From: Flavobacterium xinjiangense
GTDB lineage: Bacteria > Bacteroidota > Bacteroidia > Flavobacteriales > Flavobacteriaceae
Length of the DNA stretch: 64,000 nucleotides
Direction: 5' to 3'
Assembly: GCF_900142885.1 (NCBI RefSeq)
Contig: NZ_FRCL01000001.1
Location: 166,311-230,310, forward strand
A model generated the notes under the pieces. The model was given only the letters and a program-made list of their open reading frames with translations. It did not search any database and was not told where the DNA came from. Below are positions 8,517 through 16,565 of this stretch, in pieces (the first letter of the stretch is position 1; each line of letters opens with the position of its first letter). The position numbers and the translations under genes are program-made.

Positions 8517-8795
8517 TTACGATATCTTGTCAATCGCTTTTGCTAAGTCAAAATCTTTTTCAGTAACTCCATCGGCGTCGTGTGTATTCAATCGAATTGA
8601 CAGTTTATTATAAACATTGAATAATTCCGGATGGTGATTTCTTTTCTCAGCCATCAATCCCACTTGAACGATGAATCCCAAAGCTTGCGTAAAATCTAAA
8701 AATTTGAATTTTTTTTCGATTGCATTATCAATAAATTGCCAATCTTTCAGGTCTTTTAATTGGGATTGAATCTTTTCATCTGTATACTTTTCCAT
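8517..8795 (-). CDS. phhB: 4a-hydroxytetrahydrobiopterin dehydratase
   Basis: A 92-residue PCD family enzyme, full length for the family. It dehydrates 4a-hydroxytetrahydrobiopterin, recycling the pterin cofactor of aromatic amino acid hydroxylases. The signature is complete: EKRNHHPELFNVYNKL followed by LNTHDADGVTEKDFDLA, with H54, H55 and H72 as the active-site histidines. It is cytoplasmic. It converges on the Lrp-type gene with an 8-bp gap. No hydroxylase gene is in the window. Confidence 0.93.
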   Translation of the reverse strand: MEKYTDEKIQSQLKDLKDWQFIDNAIEKKFKFLDFTQALGFIVQVGLMAEKRNHHPELFNVYNKLSIRLNTHDADGVTEKDFDLAKAIDKIS

Positions 8796-8863
8796 ACTAT
8801 TTTTATTTATTATCTAAAGTTAGTTAATTTCAAATCATATAAAAATACTTTAACTTTATTAAC

Positions 8864-8871
8864 TAAATTTG
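8864..8871 (+). promoter_or_regulatory. -7 box upstream of the TTG-start acyltransferase gene
   Basis: TAAATTTG lies 19 bp before the TTG start at 8891. The short leader supports that start over the first internal ATG 45 codons later. Confidence 0.5.
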
Positions 8872-8890
8872 ACAAATATTAAATTTCAAT

Positions 8891-10039
8891 TTGAATCCAT
8901 CTTACTCTTATAAAATTTACTCTTCAACAGATGAACTTCCTGTAAATTGGGATGATTTAGCTACATCAACTATATTTTTATCCAAAAAATATCTGCAAGT
9001 ATTAGAAAAATCATCTCCTGAAAATATGATTTGTCATTTTATAGGGATTTTTAAAAATGATCTCTTGGTTGGAATTGCCGTTTCCCAATTTTTAGATTTG
9101 AATAAACTGGAATCTTTTGGAGAACGGGATAAATGTATAAAAACCGCCCTAAGAAATTTTGCTTTCAAGAATTTTTGCTCCAATGTTTTATTGATTGGGA
9201 ACAATATGCTGACGGGGCAAAATGCTTTCGCTTTTTCAGAAAAAATTGATGAAAAGCAAGCTATTAAAACCTTAAAAATAGCATCCTCTGCATTAAAAAA
9301 AATTTTTGAAACAAAAGGAAAAAAAATACATATCACTTCGTTTAAAGATTTTAACCAAGCGGAACTGAAAAACTTTGATATTTCCGAATTCAAAAACAAC
9401 TATCAATTTTCTACACAGCCTAATATGGTTTTTACCATTGATAAAGCATGGAAATCAGAGCAAGATTATATTAATTCCCTTTCAAAAAAATATAAGGATC
9501 AATATAAAAGAGCAAGGAAAAAAGCGGATTTGATTGAGAAAAGAAAAATGAACCTTGAAGATATTATCGCATATGAAGAAACCATTTATGACTTATACAT
9601 TCATGTAGCAAAAAATGCTCCTTTTAACACTTTCTTTCTACCCAAAAATCACTTTAGAACCTTTAAAGAAATCTTTAAAGACAAATTCCTTTTTTATGGT
9701 TATTTTATTGATGAAAAACTAATAGGATTCAATACTCTAATTAAAAATGGAGATGTAATGGATACCTATTTTTTAGGTTACGATGAAAGTATTCAGCGTG
9801 AAAAAATGTTGTACTTAAACATGTTGTATGACATGATTGCTTATTCAATTAATAAAGGTTTCAAGGAAATTATTTTTGCAAGAACGGCACTGGAGATCAA
9901 AAGTTCAGTAGGCGCAAAACCAGTAAAAATGTATGGATTTATAGCTCATAGTAATCCTATCATTAATTCTCAGATATCTAAAATATTTAGATATTTAGAA
10001 CCGGAGACTATTTGGCAGGAACGAAATCCTTTTAAATAA
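8891..10039 (+). CDS. GNAT/FemAB-like acyltransferase (Acetyltransf_6 type)
   Basis: 382 residues. The C-terminal half (about 190-350) has the GNAT-like fold of the Acetyltransf_6/FemAB group: a basic helix (SLSKKYKDQYKRARKKAD) followed by strands FLFYGYFIDEKLIGFN and MDTYFLGYDES. These proteins transfer acyl or aminoacyl groups, often in envelope polymer synthesis, but the substrate is unknown. The start is TTG: no in-frame ATG precedes it before a TGA at 8870, and a -7 box ends 20 bp upstream. It is cytoplasmic, with no signal peptide. It converges with the lipid kinase gene. Confidence 0.75.
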   Translation: MNPSYSYKIYSSTDELPVNWDDLATSTIFLSKKYLQVLEKSSPENMICHFIGIFKNDLLVGIAVSQFLDLNKLESFGERDKCIKTALRNFAFKNFCSNVLLIGNNMLTGQNAFAFSEKIDEKQAIKTLKIASSALKKIFETKGKKIHITSFKDFNQAELKNFDISEFKNNYQFSTQPNMVFTIDKAWKSEQDYINSLSKKYKDQYKRARKKADLIEKRKMNLEDIIAYEETIYDLYIHVAKNAPFNTFFLPKNHFRTFKEIFKDKFLFYGYFIDEKLIGFNTLIKNGDVMDTYFLGYDESIQREKMLYLNMLYDMIAYSINKGFKEIIFARTALEIKSSVGAKPVKMYGFIAHSNPIINSQISKIFRYLEPETIWQERNPFK

Positions 10040-10054
10040 AACAAGCTACTAAAG

Positions 10055-10924
10055 CTATTGAATTGCCACTTTCATTTGTTTGTGTAAAATTTCGACATTA
10101 TATTCCGTTTCTTTGCCGCAATATTCCCCATCCATTTGAAAACTTACTGGAAAATTAGTTTTTATAAATGCTTGATTAGTTGATATAATTTCGACATCAT
10201 TAGATTCAATCGGCATATTTCCCGTTATAATTTGTCCAAAAACGTACAGATCCAAGTTTTTCAAAATTACCAATTCAAACATTCCGTCGTTCATTATGCC
10301 AAAAGGGTTAATAACAACTCCCGTACCATATTTTTTAGAATTAGCAATAACAATCATTCTAGCAACACAATTTATAGTTTCATTATTGGCGGTTATTGTT
10401 GCCGTAAAAGGCCCCTCAAAATCTATTAAAGTGTTTACTGCCTGCAGTGCATAACCCAATTTGCCTCGGACTGTTGCGTTCTCGTAGTTTTTAACGAGCT
10501 CTGCATTAAGCCCTAAATCACTCAAATGCAAGCTGATTTTATCATTTATAGTAATAACGTCAATTTCTATATAATCATTGAGAAACGCAATTTTAAGGTT
10601 TTCTTCCAGCGTTAAATTCAAATCTAAATCAACTGCCAGACCATTTGCTGAACCTGCAGGCAAAATTCCAAGAATAACATTCTCTTTTTCCATTGCCTCG
10701 GCAACCATTTTTATAGTACCGTCTCCACCAACAACGATGATTCTTTCCGGTGTATATGTATTGTAAAGTGTTTTTATATTTACAATATCATTTGCTCCTG
10801 AAGTATTATAAATTACAAGGTTAAGATTTTCTTTTTCAGCAAAAAACAAAGCCCCTTCTGTTAATTCCGCTTTATCAATATCTCCCGAAATAGGATTTAC
10901 AACCATAATGATATTTTTTCTCAA
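10055..10924 (-). CDS. Diacylglycerol/sphingosine-type lipid kinase (YegS/BmrU family)
   Basis: 289 residues, a complete DAGK_cat lipid kinase. The nucleotide-binding GGDGT motif is at residues 66-70 and the second conserved loop, GILPAGSANGLAVDL, at about 86-100. The C-terminal beta-rich domain carries MIVIANSKKYGTG and FQMDGE, typical of the family. It would phosphorylate a lipid hydroxyl, for example diacylglycerol to phosphatidate, at the inner face of the membrane. It is transcribed divergently from an App1-type phosphatase across 61 bp, which may couple the opposite reactions. Confidence 0.88.
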   Translation of the reverse strand: MRKNIIMVVNPISGDIDKAELTEGALFFAEKENLNLVIYNTSGANDIVNIKTLYNTYTPERIIVVGGDGTIKMVAEAMEKENVILGILPAGSANGLAVDLDLNLTLEENLKIAFLNDYIEIDVITINDKISLHLSDLGLNAELVKNYENATVRGKLGYALQAVNTLIDFEGPFTATITANNETINCVARMIVIANSKKYGTGVVINPFGIMNDGMFELVILKNLDLYVFGQIITGNMPIESNDVEIISTNQAFIKTNFPVSFQMDGEYCGKETEYNVEILHKQMKVAIQ

Positions 10925-10971
10925 AATTTAGCTACATTTAGTGATTAAAAAATCCAAGTTACAATTCCCAT

Positions 10972-10979
10972 CAAAAGTA
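10972..10979 (-). promoter_or_regulatory. -7 box of the lipid kinase gene
   Basis: TACTTTTG on the minus strand, 47 bp before the kinase ATG. The rest of this promoter would lie inside the 5' end of the divergent App1-type gene. Confidence 0.4.
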
Positions 10980-10985
10980 CAATAA

Positions 10986-11951
10986 ATGAAGCCTATTTTA
11001 AAATTATATCGAGGATATGCAAATGATCAGGAATTAATTGTGATGGGGCATGTTTTTAGACCAACAAGTACCAAAGATTACAATTTTCAGAAAAAAAATT
11101 TTAAAAACGCTGCTTCGGTAATCCGAATGTTTCGGATAAAAACACAGGCAAACGCTGATGTGTATTTAGAACACAATAATGTAAAAATCCATACCAAAAC
11201 GTTGAATGACGGTTATTTTAAATTTTGTGTCCCTTTAGACCAGTACACAAAATATGGATGGATTGATTACACCGTAAGTATCCTTCACGAAAATGAAACT
11301 ATTGCAACAACGGAAAGCTACATACGCCCGCATAAGGGGAATTTAGGAATTATATCTGATATTGACGACACTTTTTTAGTTTCAAATACTGAAAATCCGT
11401 TGATGAAATTATACATTCTATTATTTAAAAATATTGACAACCGTAAGGTTTTTGAAGATGTTGTGCCTCATTACCAAGCTTTGAGTTCTGCCGGAAGAAA
11501 CAATAAAGAAGAGCAGAATGCCTTTTTTTATGTGTCTAGCAGTGAATGGAATTTGTATCGTTTCATCGTAAAATTTACCGAAATTCATCAATTGCCACGC
11601 GCGGTATTATTATTGAAGGATATCAAAACCAGCCTTACCGATTTTTTCATGACCGGAAGGGGCAATCATAATCATAAGTTTGATAAAATAAAACACATTT
11701 TAGAATTTTATCCTAATTTAGAATATGTACTCCTGGGGGACGATTCTCAACATGACCCTTTTTTATACGAAGCAATTTGCAAAATTTTCCCCGTTACTGT
11801 AAAAGCCGTTTATATTAGACAAACAGGGATTCACAAAAAAGAAAAAGTGGAAGTCATATTAAAAAACCTAGAGAGCTTAAAAGTATCTGTTTGTTATTTC
11901 AAAAATAGTAAAGAAGCCATTGCTCACTCAGAGATGATGGGATTGATTTGA
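10986..11951 (+). CDS. App1-type phosphatidate phosphatase domain protein
   Basis: 321 residues with the App1/DUF2183 HAD-like catalytic domain. The DxDxT nucleophile motif is at residues 125-129 (DIDDT), and later conserved motifs TGRGNHNHKFDKI and LGDDSQHDPFLYEAI are present. An N-terminal beta-sandwich-like region (about 1-115) precedes it. Yeast App1 is a Mg-dependent phosphatidate phosphatase; bacterial members are little studied. There is no signal peptide, so it is probably cytoplasmic or membrane-peripheral. Its divergent partner is a lipid kinase, consistent with a phosphatidate/diacylglycerol switch. Confidence 0.85.
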   Translation: MKPILKLYRGYANDQELIVMGHVFRPTSTKDYNFQKKNFKNAASVIRMFRIKTQANADVYLEHNNVKIHTKTLNDGYFKFCVPLDQYTKYGWIDYTVSILHENETIATTESYIRPHKGNLGIISDIDDTFLVSNTENPLMKLYILLFKNIDNRKVFEDVVPHYQALSSAGRNNKEEQNAFFYVSSSEWNLYRFIVKFTEIHQLPRAVLLLKDIKTSLTDFFMTGRGNHNHKFDKIKHILEFYPNLEYVLLGDDSQHDPFLYEAICKIFPVTVKAVYIRQTGIHKKEKVEVILKNLESLKVSVCYFKNSKEAIAHSEMMGLI

Positions 11952-11997
11952 CGAAAAAATAACTGATATAACTATCTATTCTAAAAATAAAGCAATA

Positions 11998-12073
11998 AAA
12001 AAAGTTAGATTTTCCGTTCTTAAAAAGCGACCAGAGGAAGCTCTTTTATTAACAAAAAATCTAACTTTTTTTT
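11998..12073. repeat. Constant-cap hairpin, copy 1 (also acts as a bidirectional terminator)
   Basis: Outer arms AAAAAAGTTAGATTTT and AAAAATCTAACTTTTTT enclose the conserved cap GCGACCagAGGAAGCTCTT (12027-12045). The same cap recurs at 24402 and 61860 on unrelated arms. Here the element sits exactly between the convergent App1-type and ABC-F genes, and its A/T-rich ends make it a terminator for both. Confidence 0.75.
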
Positions 12074-12116
12074 GCGAGTTGATAAGCCTCGGAATTAAAA
12101 TGTAAATCTGAATCAG

Positions 12117-14024
12117 CTACAAATTATCAATTTCTTCCTGAACGAGTTCCCAATCCAATAGCAGTTTATCTAACTCTGCTTTCTTCTTGTTGTAGGCCAT
12201 GAAAAATTTAGCATCTTCAATATGTTTATCATAATTAGAGGCCAGCATTTTATCATCGTTCTGAATGTCTTTTTCCAATTGCTTGATTTGACTTTCTACT
12301 TTGCTCAATTTATTTTGCAACGCTTTCCCCTTTTTCTGATCTTCGTACGACGCCTTATTGCTTTCTTTTGGAGCAGAAGCCTTTAGTGCATCTTTTTTCT
12401 CAACTTCACGCATATTTTCCATATTACGTTGTTCCAAGAAATAGTTGATGTCGCCTAAATATTCTTTTATTTTTTGATCTTTAAATTCGTAAACTAAATT
12501 TGACATCCCTTGCAAGAAATCCCTATCGTGAGAAACCAACAACAAGGTTCCTCCAAATTTTTGCAAAGCAGCTTTCAAAACATTCTTGGATTTAATGTCT
12601 AAGTGATTGGTAGGCTCATCCATCAATAAAACATTGATAGGCTGCAAAAGCAATTTACATAGCGCTAAACGATTTCTTTCACCCCCAGAAAGGACTTTTA
12701 CCTTTTTCTCCACATCATCCCCACGAAACAAGAAAGAACCCAGCATATCGCGTACTTTCATGCGGTTTGTGTCCGCAGCGGCGTCCTCCATGGTTTGTAA
12801 CAAGGTGATTTCACCATCTAGGTATTCCGCTTGATTTTGAGCAAAATAACCAAGCTGTACATTATGACCTAACTTTATCGTTCCTTGGTATTCAAATTCG
12901 TCTACAATAGCCTTGATAAATGTGGATTTCCCCTGACCATTTTGTCCCACAAAAGCAATTTTGCTCCCACGTTCCACTAATAGATTGATATCTTTCAAGA
13001 TGGTTTTATCACCATAACTTTTGGTCACATTTTCAGCCTCGACAACTACTCTACCAGGTTCTTTAGAAACAGGAAAAGTAATATTCATTACAGAATTATC
13101 ATCTTCATCTACTTCGATGCGTTCTATTTTATCGAGTTTCTTAATCATCGATTGTGCCATTGAAGCTTTAGAAGCTTTGGCACGAAATTTCTCGATTAAT
13201 TTCTCTGTTTCTTCAATTTTTTTTGCTTGATTTTTCTGCGTTGCTAATTGTTTCTCTCTGATTTCGTGACGCAATTCTAAATATTGAGAATAGGGTTTGT
13301 TGAAATCGTACGCTTTCCCAAGTGAAATCTCAATAGTCCTATTAGTCACATTATCCAAAAACATTTTATCGTGTGAAACAATTACCACTACACCGGGATA
13401 ATTTCGTAAGAAACTTTCCAACCATATGATACTCTCGATATCCAAGTGATTCGTAGGCTCATCCAGCAGCAATACATCGTTTGCCTGCAACAATAGTTTG
13501 GCAAGTTCAATACGCATTCTCCAACCTCCAGAGAAAGTTTCGGTTTGATTGTCAAAAACTTCTCTTTTAAAACCTAGACCAAGAAGAATTTTTTCTGTAT
13601 CTCCAACGTAATTGTAACCGCCTAATAATTCAAAACGGTGGGTGTAGTCCGACAGATCTTCTATGATTTGGCTATACTCTTCGCTTTCATAATCCGTACG
13701 AGTGACTAATAAATGATTAATTTCAGCCAGTTTATTTTCTACAATTTTAATATCTGTAAAAGCCTCATATGCCTCTTCAAGCACAGTCCTACCTTGCTCA
13801 AAATCGATATCCTGACGCAGGAAACCCATTCGAACTTCTTTCTCCTGAGCGATGCTTCCAGAGTCTGGAAGAAAATCTTTGGCTAAAATTTTAAGCATGG
13901 TGGATTTTCCAGCACCGTTTTTTCCAACGAGACCAACTCGATCACCTGCACCCAAACGAAAGGTGACTTCTTCAAACAAATAAGAACCTCCAAAAGAAAC
14001 AGATAAATTGTGTATATTGAGCAT
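12117..14024 (-). CDS. ABC-F family ATP-binding protein
   Basis: 635 residues with two ABC ATPase domains and no membrane segments, the ABC-F layout. The first Walker A is GLVGKNGAGKS at about 31-41, with signature FSGGWRMR and DEPTNHLD. The linker after the first domain is basic and helical. The second domain has AFVGQNGQGKST and signature LSGGERNRLAL. A Lys/Glu-rich coiled-coil tail (about 540-635) resembles the Uup/Ydi-type C-terminal extension. ABC-F proteins act on ribosomes or in DNA maintenance. Which subfamily this is cannot be fixed by eye. It is a single gene, convergent with the App1-type gene. Confidence 0.9.
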   Translation of the reverse strand: MLNIHNLSVSFGGSYLFEEVTFRLGAGDRVGLVGKNGAGKSTMLKILAKDFLPDSGSIAQEKEVRMGFLRQDIDFEQGRTVLEEAYEAFTDIKIVENKLAEINHLLVTRTDYESEEYSQIIEDLSDYTHRFELLGGYNYVGDTEKILLGLGFKREVFDNQTETFSGGWRMRIELAKLLLQANDVLLLDEPTNHLDIESIIWLESFLRNYPGVVVIVSHDKMFLDNVTNRTIEISLGKAYDFNKPYSQYLELRHEIREKQLATQKNQAKKIEETEKLIEKFRAKASKASMAQSMIKKLDKIERIEVDEDDNSVMNITFPVSKEPGRVVVEAENVTKSYGDKTILKDINLLVERGSKIAFVGQNGQGKSTFIKAIVDEFEYQGTIKLGHNVQLGYFAQNQAEYLDGEITLLQTMEDAAADTNRMKVRDMLGSFLFRGDDVEKKVKVLSGGERNRLALCKLLLQPINVLLMDEPTNHLDIKSKNVLKAALQKFGGTLLLVSHDRDFLQGMSNLVYEFKDQKIKEYLGDINYFLEQRNMENMREVEKKDALKASAPKESNKASYEDQKKGKALQNKLSKVESQIKQLEKDIQNDDKMLASNYDKHIEDAKFFMAYNKKKAELDKLLLDWELVQEEIDNL

Positions 14025-14064
14025 AATTTGTGATAATGTTACATCAGTACCTTTTCTAAAAATG

Positions 14065-14072
14065 TACCTTTG
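14065..14072 (+). promoter_or_regulatory. -7 box of the DUF983 gene
   Basis: TACCTTTG is a perfect TAnnTTTG, 16 bp before the ATG at 14089. It makes the ATG a better start than the TTG two codons earlier. Confidence 0.6.
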
Positions 14073-14088
14073 TTAAAAATTTTTGCAA

Positions 14089-14472
14089 ATGTTAAAAAAA
14101 GGATCCAAACTAAATAGTATTTTAACAGGAACTTGTCCTAAATGTCAGAATGAGAGTATGTATTTGGATAAAAATCCACTACATCTGAATAAAATTTTAG
14201 ATATGCATGAAAATTGCAGCCATTGTGGTTTTAAATATCAAATTGAACCTTCCTTTTTTTATGGCGCAATGTATGTGAGTTACGGATTGAATGTCGGCAT
14301 TGGAATTGCAGCTTTTATTATTTCTTATGTATTTTTTAGCGCTTCGATAAAAGTGGCTTTTATTTCCATAATTGTATCACTTATTGTACTATTTCCATTT
14401 GTTTTACGATGGTCAAGAAATATCTACATCAATATGTTCGTTTCTTATGATCCCCAGTCAAATCTGAAATAA
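14089..14472 (+). CDS. DUF983 family zinc-ribbon membrane protein
   Basis: 127 residues from the ATG. An N-terminal zinc-ribbon-like module carries two cysteine pairs (TCPKCQ and CSHCGF), followed by two transmembrane segments in the C-terminal half (about 58-78 and 84-104). This matches DUF983, a conserved family of unknown function in Bacteroidota and Alphaproteobacteria. It ends 2 bp from the convergent FAD oxidoreductase gene. Confidence 0.85.
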   Translation: MLKKGSKLNSILTGTCPKCQNESMYLDKNPLHLNKILDMHENCSHCGFKYQIEPSFFYGAMYVSYGLNVGIGIAAFIISYVFFSASIKVAFISIIVSLIVLFPFVLRWSRNIYINMFVSYDPQSNLK

Positions 14473-14474
14473 AA

Positions 14475-15527
14475 CTATTTCTTGCCTTTAGGCAGAAACC
14501 TGTTGATATCAATTTCCTTGTTTAAGGGTATATTAAATTCTACTAAGTCAAATAATGATTTGGCCATTGAAGGACCTAACATAACCCCTCTCGTACCTAA
14601 TCCATTAAGAATATGAACTCTGTCATAATCGTAATGTGTTCCTACCAATGGCCTTCTGTCTTTGACTGTTGGTCGAACTCCGGCAAAATGTTCCACAATT
14701 TCAAAATCACAGGTGATAATCTCTTTAATTCTTTCGATTAATTCTGCTTTCCCTTCTTGCGTTGGAAAATCTGTTTTATCTTTCCAGTTATATGTCGCAC
14801 CAACTTTGAATAAATCATTACCCAGAGGCAAAATAAACACACTTGTATTAACGATTACATCCAAATTAAGTCCCGCAGCTTTAATAATAAAAAGTTCTCC
14901 TTTTGTGCCGTCTAATGGTAAATTTTTAAAATAAGGATTAGAATTCATTCCAAAACCTTCTGCAAAAATAATATGTTTAGCCTCTATATTTTTATATCGA
15001 ATACTATCCTTTTCTATCTGTAAAGCATCATAATCAAATGATTCTTCTTGAAATAATTTTTCCTTGATAAGATATTCTTTGTACTTATCCAGCAACAATG
15101 CTGTGTCCACGTATCCCGTTTGCAGCACTTCCCCATAATCATAAGGAGAATCAATTCCTTGGTATTTTTTATGAATCAATTCCGTAGAAAGAAAAGGAGC
15201 AAGCGCCATTTTATCGGAGGCAGCAAACCAATTATTTTGCTCTTCCACAGAAAAAAATTTTCTTAAAATTGGCTTCTTAAAATCTACTTTACATTTCAAT
15301 TTCTCTTCTAAAACAGAATAAAAATCATTCATGAGAAGTAATTGCTCCTGAGCAAGCCATACTTCACTAAAGCGCTTTAAAATAACAGGATTGTATACCC
15401 CCCCTGCAATCCTTGAGGAATTTTGTGAATTATTATCAAATACAAAAATAGATTTATCATGTTGCAATGCTATTTCTGCAAATGAAATTCCAGCTAATCC
15501 CGAACCTATTATTAAATAATCAATCAT
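14475..15527 (-). CDS. FAD-dependent oxidoreductase (DAO family)
   Basis: 350 residues. The N-terminal dinucleotide-binding fold starts at residue 4 (LIIGSGLAGISFAE, GxGxxG at 8-13). The C-terminal part contains AGVRPTVKDRRPLVG and NGLGTRGVMLGPSMA, the FAD-contacting motifs of D-amino-acid-oxidase-like enzymes, and resembles the oxidoreductase half of MnmC. The substrate is unknown, probably a secondary or tertiary amine. A -7 box lies just upstream. Confidence 0.85.
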   Translation of the reverse strand: MIDYLIIGSGLAGISFAEIALQHDKSIFVFDNNSQNSSRIAGGVYNPVILKRFSEVWLAQEQLLLMNDFYSVLEEKLKCKVDFKKPILRKFFSVEEQNNWFAASDKMALAPFLSTELIHKKYQGIDSPYDYGEVLQTGYVDTALLLDKYKEYLIKEKLFQEESFDYDALQIEKDSIRYKNIEAKHIIFAEGFGMNSNPYFKNLPLDGTKGELFIIKAAGLNLDVIVNTSVFILPLGNDLFKVGATYNWKDKTDFPTQEGKAELIERIKEIITCDFEIVEHFAGVRPTVKDRRPLVGTHYDYDRVHILNGLGTRGVMLGPSMAKSLFDLVEFNIPLNKEIDINRFLPKGKK

Positions 15528-15552
15528 CTGTAGAAGTACTTTTTAAAAAACA

Positions 15553-15560
15553 CAAAGGTA
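15553..15560 (-). promoter_or_regulatory. -7 box of the FAD oxidoreductase gene
   Basis: TACCTTTG on the minus strand, 25 bp before the ATG at 15527. It lies just downstream of the gldN terminator, so this gene is separate from the gld operon. Confidence 0.55.
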
Positions 15561-15570
15561 GTTTATTAAC

Positions 15571-15603
15571 ATAAAAAAACTCTTACCGCAATAGTAAGAG
15601 TTT
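15571..15603 (-). terminator. Terminator of the gldKLMN operon
   Basis: AAACTCTTAC (15577-15586) pairs perfectly with GTAAGAGTTT (15594-15603) and is followed on the minus strand by seven T. It lies 22 bp past the gldN stop. Confidence 0.85.
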
Positions 15604-15624
15604 CTGTAATATAAAATATGAAAT

Positions 15625-16518
15625 TTAGTAATTCCACATATCTTGTTCAAAATTGCGAATCTTTTCTTTTACTCTTTCCGATTCTAGTAATTGATTCTGA
15701 GCATTATCTTTCATATAATCTTTAATCGCTCTATCTCCATAGATATTTTCTTCTTTGTAGATTGTACTATTAAAACGCCTTGAATTCAAAATTTGATCGA
15801 AAGAAACAGGCATAGCTGAATTTTTATCATTGAAAGCTTTCGCTTCATGCAAAACTTCTCTAGCCGCTGGGAAAAATATCCAAAACAATTCGATATAATC
15901 TTTCTCATCGCTGTTCATAGTATACACATCCGGTGTAACTGGACAAATACCTAGCAAACGATATTTCAATTCACTTTGACGTTTATCAAAATACCAGTAT
16001 CCCTTGATTTTATATTGCGTAACATCCTGTGCTGTTAAATCTTGTTTCAAGATGTTCTCAGCCGCTACTGCTTGACCTGCATTTATTTGTTCTCTACCAA
16101 CATCGGTTGTGTCAATGCGTGAAAGCGAACCTTGAATGTCTTTAAGTGATTTTTTAGTATTAAAATAACTATCGGTATAGACTTCAGTAATTTTACCATT
16201 TTTCATTGCTTTTGTCAATACATCGTATAAAGAACGTCTGTCAGAACCAATGTTTGCGGTGTCAATTGGAAAATATAAAGAGAAATTTATCTTTTCACTA
16301 AGATCAATAATTTCCCAAGTTGTTTTACCCATCAATACATCTCTATCGTGAACATAACCGTATGCCAAAGGCTTGTCATTATCCGAAATAAGTTGCGCAG
16401 CGGTTTTTAGGCCAATTTGATCTGGTGTTTTAGCATTAAGCAAATTAGATTGTGCTACAGATGTAAAACTCCAAGTGACAGAGATAATAGCTATTAAAAA
16501 ATTTCTTACATTCATCAT
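15625..16518 (-). CDS. gldN: Gliding motility / T9SS protein GldN
   Basis: 297 residues with a Sec signal peptide ending near residue 22 (TSVAQ). GldN is a periplasmic component of the type 9 secretion system. With lipoprotein GldK it forms the ring under the outer membrane, which the GldL/GldM motor contacts. The recognisable family body runs from about residue 40 (LISDNDKPLAYGYVHDRD, then WFFDKR-like and GICPVTPDVYT) to the end. It is the last gene of gldKLMN, 47 bp after gldM, and is followed by a strong terminator. Confidence 0.95.
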   Translation of the reverse strand: MMNVRNFLIAIISVTWSFTSVAQSNLLNAKTPDQIGLKTAAQLISDNDKPLAYGYVHDRDVLMGKTTWEIIDLSEKINFSLYFPIDTANIGSDRRSLYDVLTKAMKNGKITEVYTDSYFNTKKSLKDIQGSLSRIDTTDVGREQINAGQAVAAENILKQDLTAQDVTQYKIKGYWYFDKRQSELKYRLLGICPVTPDVYTMNSDEKDYIELFWIFFPAAREVLHEAKAFNDKNSAMPVSFDQILNSRRFNSTIYKEENIYGDRAIKDYMKDNAQNQLLESERVKEKIRNFEQDMWNY

Positions 16519-16565
16519 TATATCATAATAAGTTATTGAAGTATGTTTTGCTTAAAACGTACTTA

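Noticed and set aside
13021..13230. Plus-strand open frames inside topA, the ABC-F gene, gldM and others
   Set aside because: They are antisense shadows of well-supported genes, with no domain or promoter of their own.
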